From: Motilimonas eburnea
GTDB lineage: Bacteria; Pseudomonadota; Gammaproteobacteria; Enterobacterales; CBDFNC01
Direction of reading: 5' to 3'
Length of the DNA stretch: 64,000 nucleotides
Assembly: GCF_021295345.1 (NCBI RefSeq)
Contig: NZ_JAIMJB010000002.1
Location: 186,001-250,000, forward strand
Below the pieces are notes generated by a model. The model was not told where the DNA came from. It did not search any database and saw only the letters and a program-made list of their open reading frames with translations. The position numbers were made by a program, and so were the translations under genes. Below, piece by piece: positions 35,650 through 45,409 of the stretch; positions within the stretch are counted from its first letter, which is position 1, and every line of letters starts with the position of its first letter.

Positions 35650-38103
35650 ATGTCGACCACGGATTTGATCGCGTCAGGTTTAAGGGAATTTGCTCTTAAT
35701 ACCGCCCCCCAGAATATTAAAAGCCTGCAACTGGCCTACGCCCTTGGCGACATTGAAGCGCAGTTTTCTCTTGGTTGGGCATACAACAACGGCGACGGCG
35801 TAGAGCAAGATTTTGCCATGGCTGAAAGCTATATACTGCCTTTAGCTCAATACGGTCACACTTGGGCGGCCTTTGCGATGGGCTGGATGGCAGAGCATGG
35901 CTTAAAAGCCAAATACAGCCCTAAAGATGTCTTTATGTGGTATTCCATCGCTGCGGCTGACCATCACACTTGGGCCATTAATAATCTGGGCGCCATGTAT
36001 CAAAAGGGGCAGTACGTAGACAAAAACCTTGAGGCTGCCATCTATTATTATGAAATCTCGGCCAAGCAAGGTAATGCGCTTTCGCACAAAAATTTAGCCG
36101 ATATTTTTTACTATGGTGAAGATGAGATTGAGGTTGATGCAAAACGCGCCTTTTACCACGCACTGCAAGGCGCTAAAGGTGGCAATGCCACCGCGACGTA
36201 TCTGTTAGCCCAATGTTATCGTGATGGCAAAGGGGTCGAGCAAGATAATGTGTATGCCTTTGAATTGTTACATCACGCTTACCAGCACGGCCATCAACAG
36301 GGCAACATTATATTTCAGCTTGGCTATCACAGTGAAAAGCATTGCCAAGATGATGATCACTACCAACAGGCTATCCGATGGTATGAAATGGCCATCGAGC
36401 AAGATCAGGATGAAACAAGTTGTTACAACCTAGCACGGATCTACAGTCTGGGGTTAGGTGTTGAAAAAGATCCGCAAAAGGCAATCGCCTTATATCACCA
36501 AGCCTTAGGCCATTATGAAGATGTAGAACGGCTGTTAGGTAAGCTCTACCTTGGGCTCACCCCTGCTAATGTTGAACTTGGGGTTAAGTACCTAACATTA
36601 GCCATCGCAAAAAACGATATGAGTGCCATGTTTACCTTAGGCTCCGCGTATTTGGAAGGCCGCGGTGTCGCAAAAAATGACGCCTTAGCCTTTAAGTATT
36701 ATTTACAAGCAGGGACGGCGGGAGACGAAGACGCCGCCAATAACCTGTATTGTATGTACCGAGATGGCACGGGTACCGAGGTTGATCTAGAGCAAAGTCA
36801 GTTTTGGTTAAAACGCGCCGCCGAGTTAGGCCATCACGTTTGTCAACATATATACGCGATGGCGCTCAGCAACAGCGATGATGAACAAGAGCAACAACAG
36901 GCATTGGTTTGGTTTCATAAAGCCGCCGATGAAGGCGATTGTTTGAGCTCGTCCTTAGAGCTAGGCTTTTGTTATTACCATGGCCGCGGCTGTGAAAAAC
37001 AACCGGATAAAGCGCAAATTTACCTGACGAAAGCCTTGGGGCATGCCTCCGGTGAAGCCCATTACTTACTCGCTCGGCTGTATCTCGATCTTGACCACCC
37101 TGAAGGCAAACTTCGTACGTGGCAACTGTTTAATCAAGCTTATGAATTAGGCTGGTCACAAGCGGCGGCGAACATAGGCCATTGTTTACTATACGGCATT
37201 GGCGTGATTGCCAATCATCAACAAGCGGCTCACTGGTTGAGACTGGCCGCTGAGCAGGGCGATAAGCTTAGCCATTTTCATTTAGGGGTATTACATTTCG
37301 ATCAAGGGAAATATGAGTCAGCTGCACATCATTTGGAGCAAGCACAAGCGCAAGTCAGCGCCGCTAAGGAATACTTAGGCGCCATCTACCTGCACCAATA
37401 CCAAGTTCCAGAGCGCGCCTATGATTACTTGCAAGGTTACATTCACACCGATGACCCCAAAGACACATGGGCGTTATATAACTTGGCTTTACTGCTTAAT
37501 CAGCCTGATTTTTCTAAATACAATCAAAAACTAAGCTCAGATTTAATGCTTAAAGCGGCTGATTTTGGCGATGCATATGCTTGTGAAGTGGTGGGCACAC
37601 GCTACTTTTTGGGCGAGATCTTACCCTTAGATAAACACGCCGCTAAGCCGTATTTAACCCTAGCAGCGGAGCATGATCTGGTTGCGGCGCAATATACGCT
37701 AGCCTTGTATTATCAAGAGGACAGTGATGCCCCCGATCGCGTTCAGCAGGTGATCCATTGGTATGAACAAGCCGGAAAAAACCAAGCCGAGCAAGCCTAT
37801 TTTAACCTAGCGTGCTTTTTGCTGGAAAATGCAGTGGAAGAATCTGGGATCAGCCATGGCATCGGCTATTTGATTGCCGGCGCCGACCAGGATTGCAAAT
37901 TATGCCATTATGTACTTGCCAGCATGTATTATTTGGGTGAAGGGCTCACTAAAGATCTCATCCAATCACGACAACATTTAGAAAAGTCCGCCGCGCTGGG
38001 TTATGAGCGCGCCATTAATGAGCTCGCCGCGCAAAACCAAGGCCATGGCGCTGGGTTTGAGGTTGACAAAGCCCCGCACCTAAGGTGTTTGAGCTTTGAT
38101 TAG
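35650..38103 (+). CDS. Large Sel1/TPR-like repeat protein
   Basis: An 817-residue protein built almost wholly of Sel1-like repeats (about 36 residues each; recurring A-x-x-x-LG-x-x-Y-x-x-G-x-GV-x-x-D). Clear copies include the stretches AQFSLGWAYNNGDGVEQD, ATYLLAQCYRDGKGVEQD and AMFTLGSAYLEGRGVAKN. There is no signal peptide or membrane segment, so it is a cytosolic scaffold by default. The ATG at 35650 has GAGG 5 bases upstream; a GTG two codons earlier is less likely. It follows the paralog array in the same direction but is separated by repeats, so a functional link is only possible. The target is unknown. Confidence 0.85.
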   Translation: MSTTDLIASGLREFALNTAPQNIKSLQLAYALGDIEAQFSLGWAYNNGDGVEQDFAMAESYILPLAQYGHTWAAFAMGWMAEHGLKAKYSPKDVFMWYSIAAADHHTWAINNLGAMYQKGQYVDKNLEAAIYYYEISAKQGNALSHKNLADIFYYGEDEIEVDAKRAFYHALQGAKGGNATATYLLAQCYRDGKGVEQDNVYAFELLHHAYQHGHQQGNIIFQLGYHSEKHCQDDDHYQQAIRWYEMAIEQDQDETSCYNLARIYSLGLGVEKDPQKAIALYHQALGHYEDVERLLGKLYLGLTPANVELGVKYLTLAIAKNDMSAMFTLGSAYLEGRGVAKNDALAFKYYLQAGTAGDEDAANNLYCMYRDGTGTEVDLEQSQFWLKRAAELGHHVCQHIYAMALSNSDDEQEQQQALVWFHKAADEGDCLSSSLELGFCYYHGRGCEKQPDKAQIYLTKALGHASGEAHYLLARLYLDLDHPEGKLRTWQLFNQAYELGWSQAAANIGHCLLYGIGVIANHQQAAHWLRLAAEQGDKLSHFHLGVLHFDQGKYESAAHHLEQAQAQVSAAKEYLGAIYLHQYQVPERAYDYLQGYIHTDDPKDTWALYNLALLLNQPDFSKYNQKLSSDLMLKAADFGDAYACEVVGTRYFLGEILPLDKHAAKPYLTLAAEHDLVAAQYTLALYYQEDSDAPDRVQQVIHWYEQAGKNQAEQAYFNLACFLLENAVEESGISHGIGYLIAGADQDCKLCHYVLASMYYLGEGLTKDLIQSRQHLEKSAALGYERAINELAAQNQGHGAGFEVDKAPHLRCLSFD

Positions 38104-38262
38104 GTGGGGTGGGGAGTTTTGCCGGTGGTGAGTACTAGCAAACAGAATGGCTATTTGAGAAGTGATTAGAATATTTAGTAGTACTTCTTCGTAGACAATC
38201 ATCGTAAATAAAAGCTATATATAAATGTCTATTTCGAAGGCATAGCATTTAATAAGCTACTT

Positions 38263-38295
38263 ACAACACAATTAAGCAACCCTTAATTGTGTTGT
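38263..38295. terminator. Perfect 14-bp stem-loop between convergent genes
   Basis: ACAACACAATTAAG (38263-38276) and CTTAATTGTGTTGT (38282-38295) form a perfect stem with a 5-base loop, between the convergent Sel1-repeat and lipoprotein genes. Its AT-rich stem and lack of a long T run make it an unusual terminator, but position supports that role. Confidence 0.5.
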
Positions 38296-38311
38296 TGTCT
38301 AAGTTTAGCCA

Positions 38312-38656
38312 CTAAATATTGTCGCCTATACCCCAATAACTGAAGTATTTGTAGCTGTTTGGCACTTGTGAGCAAACACTGGCGTAGTAGTCTTGCAGCG
38401 AGTTGAGTTTGGGGTTGTATAAGGGGTTACAGTATCTATCAAGGCCGGTGTTATAGCCTTTTTCATAGTCGTTATAGCCCATTGAAGGCAGCTGGCCGAG
38501 CTGTGCAAGTTGGGTTTGATCTTTGGCGGTTTTGCCCGCCAAGCCGTCGTCTCGACCAATTTTGAACCATTGGTTGTTATCCGCTAGTTGCTGCTGATCA
38601 ACACTGCTACATGCTGTTAAGGACAAGCCAAATAATAAGGGTATTAAGGTTTTCAT
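38312..38656 (-). CDS. DUF2799-type lipoprotein
   Basis: A 114-residue lipoprotein. The signal MKTLIPLLFGLSLTAC ends in a lipobox with acylated C16. The mature domain has the W-x-x-GRDDGLAG and GYNDYEKGYNTGLDRYC motifs typical of DUF2799. An AAGGAG ribosome site lies 7 bases before the ATG. It is a single-gene unit on the minus strand. Members are usually outer-membrane lipoproteins of unknown function. Confidence 0.78.
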   Translation of the reverse strand: MKTLIPLLFGLSLTACSSVDQQQLADNNQWFKIGRDDGLAGKTAKDQTQLAQLGQLPSMGYNDYEKGYNTGLDRYCNPLYNPKLNSLQDYYASVCSQVPNSYKYFSYWGIGDNI

Positions 38657-38862
38657 TTGATACTCCTTCGGGGGTTAGCATAAAAGCACTAGTGAATCAT
38701 ACGTGCCATCTTGGCCATTGGATTGCTTATTTTCGTATTATAGTGTTTTTCTTTGGCACGAGAAGTGATGAAGGCGCGGGTGAACTAAGCTGGGAGTGTA
38801 CTAAGCCGGGTGTCAACTAAGGCGCGAGTGAGACCGCCTTAGTTTAGGTGCTGCTTAGGAGA

Positions 38863-39111
38863 TTATTCGTTAATCAACAGGCTTGCGATGTCGGCAGCTG
38901 AATATTCATGTTTGTATTGATTAACCACTAGGTGCACGCTGTGCTCTGTCATGCCTTTAACGGCACTGTCGTAATGCTGTTTCAAGGCTTCAAAGTCTAC
39001 CTTGTTGTCATCTTTTACTTTTAAACGCACGCGAGTAATACAGTGGTCAATGGCGGTAATGTTTTCTTTGCCGCCCAAAAGTGCGATGGTTTTCGTAATC
39101 AGTTCGTTCAT
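38863..39111 (-). CDS. Stand-alone PTS EIIB domain protein
   Basis: An 82-residue protein consisting of one glucose-family PTS EIIB domain. The phosphorylated cysteine is C24 in the motif ITAIDHCITRVRLKV. In complete transporters this domain passes phosphate from EIIA to the sugar. Here it has no EIIC permease or EIIA next to it, so it may serve a permease encoded elsewhere or act as a regulator. Its single-domain form and isolated position are notable. Confidence 0.82.
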   Translation of the reverse strand: MNELITKTIALLGGKENITAIDHCITRVRLKVKDDNKVDFEALKQHYDSAVKGMTEHSVHLVVNQYKHEYSAADIASLLINE

Positions 39112-39206
39112 GATGAATCCTTGTCTGTCAAAATAAAAATTGTAGCATCATCATTTTATTCAAGTTTTGATGTTTGCCAAGTTTTGTCGGCTTGTGATTT
39201 GTGCCT

Positions 39207-39452
39207 TTACCATGGCTTTTGGATCATGGTGAGGTAAAGGGCTTCGACTTTGCTGCGAGCCCAGGGCGTTTTACGTAAAAATTTTAAGCTGGATTTGATG
39301 CTGGGATCATGAGTAAAACAACGAATATTGATGCGTGCGCCTAATTCTTCCCAGCCGTAATAGTCCACCATTTCGGTTAGGAGTTTTTCTAAGGTAATGC
39401 CATGAAGTGGGTTGTTTGCTTGTGTTGGCTTTTGGTTATTGGGTTTGGTCAT
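39207..39452 (-). CDS. VF530/DUF2132 family DNA-binding protein
   Basis: An 81-residue protein. The core [38 protein letters not shown] and [14 protein letters not shown] blocks are the DUF2132 (VF530) signature, a small helical fold described as DNA-binding. It starts 7 bp after the upstream GST gene ends, so the two are likely one operon. Its target is not known. Confidence 0.85.
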   Translation of the reverse strand: MTKPNNQKPTQANNPLHGITLEKLLTEMVDYYGWEELGARINIRCFTHDPSIKSSLKFLRKTPWARSKVEALYLTMIQKPW

Positions 39453-39459
39453 TATCGGC

Positions 39460-40107
39460 TCACGCTGTGCTTGATTCTGGAAAGTTAAAGGTTTGGCCTG
39501 ATTCTAGCCAGGTTGGGTATTTTTTCATGGCGGATTTAAATAGCGCGCTGTTGAGTATGTCATTAAGCCATCTGCGCAGTAAAGGATAGGGCGCGTTATC
39601 AAACCATTTACTGTCCACCATGGTAAATTGGCGAATAAATGGCGCGATGGCAAGGTCGGCCAAGCTGAGCTGGTCACCTGTTAAATATTGATGTTTGCTT
39701 AAATTTGACTCCAGTGCGTCGATAAATTCACAGGCCTTGTCCTGATAGTCCCTTTGACTAAGCTCAGGGTGGCGGTCGGCATATTTGTATTTATCGAGCC
39801 AAGGTTTAAAGTCGTGATCATTTTGTTTGATCAGCGCCATGTCAGTGCTTAATTCATTTTTGACTAAAGTGAGGGGATCCGAGCGATGTAATGCCCACAA
39901 CATAATGTCTAAGCTTTCGTCTATCACTTCACCTGTGCTTAGCTGCAAAACTGGAATAGTGCCCTTAGGTGATATGGCCAGCATTTCTTGGGGTTTATGT
40001 TTGAGCACGATTTCGCGCAGTTGAACGACTTGATGGCTTGCGGCGATGGCAAGGCGGGCACGCATGGCATAGGGACAGCGGCGAAACGAATAAAGGATAG
40101 GTGTCAT
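39460..40107 (-). CDS. Glutathione S-transferase family protein
   Basis: A 215-residue two-domain GST. The thioredoxin-like N-terminal domain has [15 protein letters not shown] (C12) and the cis-proline KGTIPVLQL region, followed by the helical C-terminal domain (from about residue 90, with [12 protein letters not shown]). It likely uses glutathione in detoxification or thiol exchange; the Cys-Pro-Tyr active site hints at a glutaredoxin-like or omega-like activity. It is first in a probable operon with the VF530-family gene. Specific substrate unknown. Confidence 0.88.
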   Translation of the reverse strand: MTPILYSFRRCPYAMRARLAIAASHQVVQLREIVLKHKPQEMLAISPKGTIPVLQLSTGEVIDESLDIMLWALHRSDPLTLVKNELSTDMALIKQNDHDFKPWLDKYKYADRHPELSQRDYQDKACEFIDALESNLSKHQYLTGDQLSLADLAIAPFIRQFTMVDSKWFDNAPYPLLRRWLNDILNSALFKSAMKKYPTWLESGQTFNFPESSTA

Positions 40108-40190
40108 GGGTGTATATATGTATTACTTTAACGATTGACCGGCATTTTATCACAAATTGTAGATGGTTGGCTTTGGCATTTATCGGCGAA

Positions 40191-40406
40191 CTAACACCAA
40201 CCGGTTCGCCATTGCTGAGGTTGCTTTAAGTCACGCCAGTTGATGTCATATTCATTTTGGTTGTAAACCGCTTGGATCACACAGCGCACCACCTTTTGGT
40301 CTTCATCGTATTCGACCTCGGTAATGATAAAGTGCTTTTCTTTATTTATGGGGCTGACTTTGGTCCACTTACTGTGGAGTAACTTTTTAGCCGATATTTG
40401 ATTCAT
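40191..40406 (-). CDS. TIGR02450 family small Trp-rich protein
   Basis: A 71-residue protein with the family pattern LLHSKWTKVSPINKEKHF, WRDLKQPQQWRTGW and four tryptophans. Members are common in marine Gammaproteobacteria and have no known function. It is a monocistronic gene, divergent from ybiT, with a 160-bp gap. Confidence 0.85.
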   Translation of the reverse strand: MNQISAKKLLHSKWTKVSPINKEKHFIITEVEYDEDQKVVRCVIQAVYNQNEYDINWRDLKQPQQWRTGWC

Positions 40407-40566
40407 AGTGAGCTGTTCCTGATCTGTGTGTCACAATTCGTGTAATTACGATTAAGCTTGTCATACGGTTCATGGCTTTTTATCTTACCTATCGCATGTC
40501 CACATCGGGTGTGACATAATGCGCGGCTATTTTAACATCTAACTTCTTATCTAGTTTGGGAACACT

Positions 40567-42156
40567 GTGCTTACTACTGCAAATCTAACCATACAATTTG
40601 GCTCTAAGCCGCTGTTTGAAAATGTGAACATCAAATTTGGTGAAGGCAATCGCTATGGCTTAATCGGCGCTAATGGGTGTGGTAAATCCACCTTAATGAA
40701 AATCTTGGGTGGCGATTTAGAGCCGTCTTCCGGCAGTGTGTCGAAAGACCCAAATGAGCGCATTGGTAAATTAAAGCAAGATCAGTTCGCTTATGAAGAA
40801 TTTAGTGTGATCAATACGGTGATCATGGGCCACACCGAGCTATGGGCGGTGCAATCTGAGCGAGACGCCATCTACGCAAAAGCTGAAATGACGGACGAAG
40901 ACGGTATTCGCGCCGGTGATTTAGAAGCCGAATATGCTGAAATGGACGGCTACACCGCTGAGTCGCGTGCGGGGGAGATCTTAATCGGGGTTGGTATTCC
41001 CGTTGAGCAGCATTACGGCTTAATGAGTGAGATCCCACCGGGCTTAAAACTGCGTGTACTCTTGGCGCAGGTACTGTTTTCTGATCCGGACATCATGCTA
41101 CTTGATGAGCCAACCAACAACTTGGACATCAATACTATACGTTGGTTAGAAGGCGTGCTTAAAGAGCGTAACTGCACCATGATCATTATTTCTCACGACC
41201 GTCACTTCTTAAACAGCGTGTGTACCCACATGGCGGATTTAGATTACGGCGAAGTGCGTCTTTATCACGGTAACTATGATGAGTACATGACCGCGGCGAC
41301 GCAAGCAAGGGAGCGTTTGTTGGCCGATAACGCCAAGAAGAAAGCGCAAATTGCTGAGCTTAAAACCTTTGTAAGCCGTTTCTCGGCTAACGCTTCAAAG
41401 TCGAAGCAAGCGACGTCTCGTGCTAAACAAATTGATAAGATTCAGCTTGATGAGGTTAAGCCATCAAGCCGCCAAAGCCCTTTTATTCGCTTTGATCAAG
41501 AGAAAAAATTGCACCGTCAAGCGCTCGAAGTGACTGGCTTAGGCCATGGTTTTGATGCGCCATTATTTGCCGGCTTAGATTTAATGGTTGAAGTGGGTGA
41601 GCGCATTGCCATTATCGGTCCTAACGGGATAGGTAAAACCACGCTTCTAAAATGTTTAGTGGGTGATTTAACGCCAAATGCGGGCGAGATCAAATGGTCT
41701 GAAAACGCGCAAATTGGCTATTATGCGCAAGATCATAGCCATGATTTTAGTGAAGACTTGCCCTTACTTGACTGGATCGGCCAGTGGTCGCAGCCCGGTG
41801 ATGATGAACAAACCCTACGCGGTATTTTGGGTCGTATGCTGTTTTCGCAAGATGACATTAAGAAAACCGTACAGGTATTATCGGGCGGTGAGCAAGGGCG
41901 CATGCTGTTTGGTAAGTTGATCATGCAAAAGCCCAATATTTTGGTTATGGATGAGCCAACCAACCACATGGACATGGAAACCATTGAGTCGCTGAACTTA
42001 GCCCTTGAAAACTACGCGGGCACGCTGCTGTTTGTTTCTCACGATCGTGAGTTTGTATCGTCACTTGCTACGCGCATCATTGAGTTAACGCCCAATGGCA
42101 TTGTCGATTTCCAAGGGAGCTATGATGATTATCTACGTAGCCAAGGCGAAGCATAG
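40567..42156 (+). CDS. ybiT: YbiT-type ABC-F ATPase
   Basis: A 529-residue soluble ABC-F protein with two ATPase domains. Walker A motifs are GANGCGKST and GPNGIGKTT; both Walker B motifs read MLLDEPTNN and VMDEPTNH; the second signature is LSGGEQGR, while the first is the diverged [10 protein letters not shown] seen in YbiT. ABC-F proteins act on the ribosome during translation rather than in transport. The GTG start is supported by GGGA 6 bases upstream and by the usual N-terminus [20 protein letters not shown] rho-independent terminator follows. Confidence 0.93.
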   Translation: MLTTANLTIQFGSKPLFENVNIKFGEGNRYGLIGANGCGKSTLMKILGGDLEPSSGSVSKDPNERIGKLKQDQFAYEEFSVINTVIMGHTELWAVQSERDAIYAKAEMTDEDGIRAGDLEAEYAEMDGYTAESRAGEILIGVGIPVEQHYGLMSEIPPGLKLRVLLAQVLFSDPDIMLLDEPTNNLDINTIRWLEGVLKERNCTMIIISHDRHFLNSVCTHMADLDYGEVRLYHGNYDEYMTAATQARERLLADNAKKKAQIAELKTFVSRFSANASKSKQATSRAKQIDKIQLDEVKPSSRQSPFIRFDQEKKLHRQALEVTGLGHGFDAPLFAGLDLMVEVGERIAIIGPNGIGKTTLLKCLVGDLTPNAGEIKWSENAQIGYYAQDHSHDFSEDLPLLDWIGQWSQPGDDEQTLRGILGRMLFSQDDIKKTVQVLSGGEQGRMLFGKLIMQKPNILVMDEPTNHMDMETIESLNLALENYAGTLLFVSHDREFVSSLATRIIELTPNGIVDFQGSYDDYLRSQGEA

Positions 42157-42189
42157 CTCGTTCCTAATTTGATCTCCATTTTTACCAAG

Positions 42190-42217
42190 GCCCGATACTG
42201 TCGGGCTTTGTTGTTTT
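42190..42217 (+). terminator. Rho-independent terminator after ybiT
   Basis: GCCCGA (42190-42195) pairs with TCGGGC (42201-42206) around a 5-base loop, followed by TTTGTTGTTTTT. This is a standard terminator 34 bp after the stop. Confidence 0.85.
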
Positions 42218-42270
42218 TGCTTAGCAAAATGTAGGCTAAGCCAACGGAAAATATTAAACACAATAATGAT

Positions 42271-43152
42271 ATGAGCAATGATCCAATGACAAATTCAATT
42301 ACCGGCTCCATTTCGATCACCGGCACCATTAGCAAAATGCGCACCGAGCTACTCGATGATCAGGCGCAGTATTATCTTCCTTTAAGCTCAAAAGAGGGAG
42401 TAAAGGAAATTCATCTAAACCCCCTCATTGGCCAGCCGATTCGCTTTAGCCATACGGGCAATATCTACTGTGATGCTTGTGCGAAGAAAACCAAAAAGAG
42501 TTACTCCCAAGGCCATTGTTTTGTCTGTATGAAAAAGCTGGCGCGCTGTGATATGTGCATCATGAAGCCGGAAACTTGCCATTTTGACCAAGGAACATGT
42601 CGCGAGCCTCAATGGGCCGAGCAATTTTGTATGACAGATCATTTTGTCTATTTGGCCAATACCTCTGGGTTAAAAGTGGGCATTACTCGCCATAGCCAAA
42701 TTCCTACTCGTTGGATAGATCAAGGTGCAACTCAAGCCATGGCCATTTTACGAGTGAAAAATCGTTTATTATCGGGTCTTGTCGAGGTTGAGCTGGCCAA
42801 GCTTGTTGCCGATAAAACCAATTGGCGCGCTTTGCTAAAAGGCGATGCACCGGATATGGATTTACGGGCCAAGGCCGAGCAGTTATTACCGCAAATAGAG
42901 CAGCAGTTGGCTCATCTAACCGATCAATTTGGCGAAGATGCCATCACGGCGGTGGATTTACCCCTGCAAAGCATCCAGTACCCGGTTGAGCAGTACCCGT
43001 CTAAAATAACCAGCTTTAATTTGGATAAGTCGCCCGACGTGAGCGGTACGTTAATGGGTATTAAAGGCCAGTATTTGCTGTTAGATACGGGGGTCATTAA
43101 CCTACGTAAATACACTAGCTATGAGATTTCTTGGTCAGCCCAAGATCAATAA
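42271..43152 (+). CDS. DUF2797 domain protein
   Basis: A 293-residue protein with a cysteine-rich centre (YCDACAKKTKKSY, CFVCMKKLARCDMC) that probably binds zinc. It is followed by a domain resembling GIY-YIG-like or nuclease folds (VYLANTSGLKVGITRHSQIPTRWIDQGA). This matches DUF2797. The ATG at 42271 is the furthest plausible start; ATGs at codons 6 and 23 are alternatives. The gene stands alone between two terminator-like structures. Function unknown. Confidence 0.82.
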   Translation: MSNDPMTNSITGSISITGTISKMRTELLDDQAQYYLPLSSKEGVKEIHLNPLIGQPIRFSHTGNIYCDACAKKTKKSYSQGHCFVCMKKLARCDMCIMKPETCHFDQGTCREPQWAEQFCMTDHFVYLANTSGLKVGITRHSQIPTRWIDQGATQAMAILRVKNRLLSGLVEVELAKLVADKTNWRALLKGDAPDMDLRAKAEQLLPQIEQQLAHLTDQFGEDAITAVDLPLQSIQYPVEQYPSKITSFNLDKSPDVSGTLMGIKGQYLLLDTGVINLRKYTSYEISWSAQDQ

Positions 43153-43180
43153 AATATCTGCTGTTTTTTATTTCTAAACA

Positions 43181-43217
43181 TATCCGACTATTTTAGCCCA
43201 GTTATACTAGTCGGATA
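43181..43217. repeat. Perfect 10-bp inverted repeat upstream of sstT
   Basis: TATCCGACTA (43181-43190) and TAGTCGGATA (43208-43217) are exact inverted copies 17 bp apart. It may end the DUF2797 transcript or be an operator for sstT, which starts 190 bp downstream. Confidence 0.5.
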
Positions 43218-43408
43218 TCCTGTCTGTTTTGCGTCAGTTCAAATTTTTTTAATTCACTTCTGTATAACTATTGCTCAAAAAATCCTTCTTGGTTAAATAC
43301 ACTGCTGCAAGCTCAATATATAAAACTAACAGCTGCTATGTGGCGGTTTACCATGTTATTACTTTGTTGTGATGTGGTAACAACCCTGTATAGCCATAAG
43401 GGTACAAA

Positions 43409-44629
43409 ATGACTCAATCAAACTCACTGTTTGCCAAGCTGGCAAATGGCAGCCTAGTGCTGCAAATCGTTATAGGGATAATAGCCGGTGTGGCGATTGC
43501 CAGTATTTCTAAAGACGCGGCACTGCAACTGGCGTTTTTAGGTGACTTATTTGTTGGCGCGTTAAAGGCCATCGCGCCGATTTTGGTGTTTGTGCTGGTG
43601 GCCGCCTCCATTGCCAACCAAAAGCGAAATGCCCACACCAGCATGAAGCCGATTATTATGCTGTATCTAATTGGCACATTAGCAGCCTCACTGACGGCAG
43701 TGCTATTTAGTTTTGCTTTCCCGACCACACTGGTATTAGCAACTGGGGTAGAGGGCACAAATCCTCCTCAAGGCATCGGCGAGGTACTCAACACGCTGCT
43801 ATTTAAGGTAGTGGATAACCCCGTCAACGCGCTATTAACAGGTAACTACATTGGTATTTTGGCTTGGGGTGTGGGCTTGGGGATTGCCTTGCATCACGCG
43901 ACCTCTGCGACTAAACAAGTCTTTTTAGATGTGAGCCACGGTGTGTCTACTATAGTGCGCTTTATTATTCGCCTTGCTCCGATCGGTATATTCGGTTTAG
44001 TGGCAGGGACGTTTGCGACAACGGGATTTGCCGCCATTGCCGGTTATATCCAACTGCTTGGCGTGTTACTTGGCGCGATGTTATTTATCGCCTTGGTGGT
44101 TAACCCCTTGATCGTCTATGTGAAAATCAAGCGTAATCCGTATCCTTTGGTGTTGCAGTGTTTGCGTGAAAGTGGGGTGACGGCATTTTTCACGCGTTCA
44201 AGTGCGGCTAATATCCCTGTGAATATGGCTTTATGTGAGCGTTTAAAGCTACACGAAGATACTTACTCTGTGTCGATCCCGCTGGGCGCGACGGTCAACA
44301 TGGGTGGCGCGGCAATTACGATCACTGTGCTTACCTTGGCTGCCGTTAATACCTTGGGCATTGAAGTTGATTTTCTGACCGCTTTGCTACTTAGTGTGTT
44401 AGCCGCGGTGTCGGCGTGTGGTGCTTCGGGTGTTGCGGGTGGCTCGCTGCTGCTTATTCCATTAGCCTGTAGCTTATTTGGCATCAATAATGATGTGGCC
44501 ATGCAAGTGGTGGCCGTGGGCTTTATCATCGGTGTGGTGCAAGACTCGGCTGAAACCGCCTTAAACAGTTCAACCGACGTGGTGTTTACTGCCGCGGCCT
44601 GTGAAGCGGATGACAAAACCCCAAGCTAA
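43409..44629 (+). CDS. sstT: SstT, sodium/serine-threonine symporter
   Basis: A 406-residue inner-membrane transporter of the dicarboxylate/amino acid:cation symporter family, importing serine and threonine with sodium. Eight or more hydrophobic segments are visible. Diagnostic stretches are [24 protein letters not shown] and [12 protein letters not shown], the last forming the substrate/sodium site. A good AAGGG ribosome site lies 6 bases before the ATG. It is monocistronic, with a clear terminator following. Confidence 0.95.
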   Translation: MTQSNSLFAKLANGSLVLQIVIGIIAGVAIASISKDAALQLAFLGDLFVGALKAIAPILVFVLVAASIANQKRNAHTSMKPIIMLYLIGTLAASLTAVLFSFAFPTTLVLATGVEGTNPPQGIGEVLNTLLFKVVDNPVNALLTGNYIGILAWGVGLGIALHHATSATKQVFLDVSHGVSTIVRFIIRLAPIGIFGLVAGTFATTGFAAIAGYIQLLGVLLGAMLFIALVVNPLIVYVKIKRNPYPLVLQCLRESGVTAFFTRSSAANIPVNMALCERLKLHEDTYSVSIPLGATVNMGGAAITITVLTLAAVNTLGIEVDFLTALLLSVLAAVSACGASGVAGGSLLLIPLACSLFGINNDVAMQVVAVGFIIGVVQDSAETALNSSTDVVFTAAACEADDKTPS

Positions 44630-44650
44630 CTTTGCTTTCAATATGGGTCG

Positions 44651-44678
44651 GGGCCGCTGCGGCGGCCCTGTTTATTTT
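44651..44678 (+). terminator. Rho-independent terminator after sstT
   Basis: GGGCCGC (44651-44657) pairs with GCGGCCC (44662-44668) around a 4-base loop, followed by a TGTTTATTTT tract. Confidence 0.85.
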
Positions 44679-44813
44679 CCTGCCTCCCGTTTAACCTCTC
44701 TATCTCTAAATGTTTGCTCCCTGTTTCTTCCGGCTTTTTTTTGTGGTGTTATTGCGCGGTGGCTGCAGGTAAAATAACTTTCAAGCGAAAACAATCATTT
44801 ATTTAGGTATTTC

Positions 44814-45389
44814 ATGGCGACTCATTCTTGCTCTATCACTTCTCAACGCGTCTTAACGGTTGTAGTGGGCTCTCGTAATCCGGTTAAGGTGGCGGCGGCC
44901 CGCGGCGCTATTTCACGACTTTTTCCTGACCACAAGATCGAGTGTCAAGGAGTCGATGCGCCTTCTGGCGTACCAGAGCAACCCATGACGGATGAAGAGA
45001 CCCGACTGGGTGCCATTAATCGTTGTCAATATTGCATCGATCATTATCAAGGTGATTTCTTTGTGGCGATTGAGGGCGGTGTGGATCAGTTTGTTGATGG
45101 CCCAGCTACCTTTGCTTATGTGGTGATCAGCAATGGTCGCCAGCAAGGGGTGGGTCGCAGTTGCCAATTACCCCTGCCCATGCGTATTTATCAAGCGTTA
45201 ACCCAAGGTGAAGAATTAGGTGATGTGATGGACCGCTTGTTTAACACCACCAATATCAAGCAAAAAGGGGGGGCGATTGGGTTATTAACTCAGCATCAAG
45301 CTTCACGTGCAGGGGTTTATGAACAGGCTTGCATTCTTGCCATGGCGCCCATTTTGCATTCTAAGCTCTATCAATCCCACAACGAATAA
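44814..45389 (+). CDS. yjjX: YjjX, inosine/xanthosine triphosphatase
   Basis: A 191-residue house-cleaning nucleotide phosphatase that removes non-canonical ITP/XTP. The N-terminal VVGSRNPVKVAAARGAI motif and SGVPEQPMTDEETRLGAINR, plus FVAIEGGVD, match the YjjX family. The ATG has AGG 7 bases upstream. It is probably monocistronic; a convergent diguanylate cyclase gene ends 20 bp further on. Confidence 0.93.
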   Translation: MATHSCSITSQRVLTVVVGSRNPVKVAAARGAISRLFPDHKIECQGVDAPSGVPEQPMTDEETRLGAINRCQYCIDHYQGDFFVAIEGGVDQFVDGPATFAYVVISNGRQQGVGRSCQLPLPMRIYQALTQGEELGDVMDRLFNTTNIKQKGGAIGLLTQHQASRAGVYEQACILAMAPILHSKLYQSHNE

Positions 45390-45409
45390 ATTTGGTTTAA
45401 GTGACTGGC

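Noticed and set aside
42129-42344. Minus-strand 71-residue hydrophobic frame
   Set aside because: It overlaps the end of ybiT, its terminator and the start of the DUF2797 gene, and has no support as a gene.
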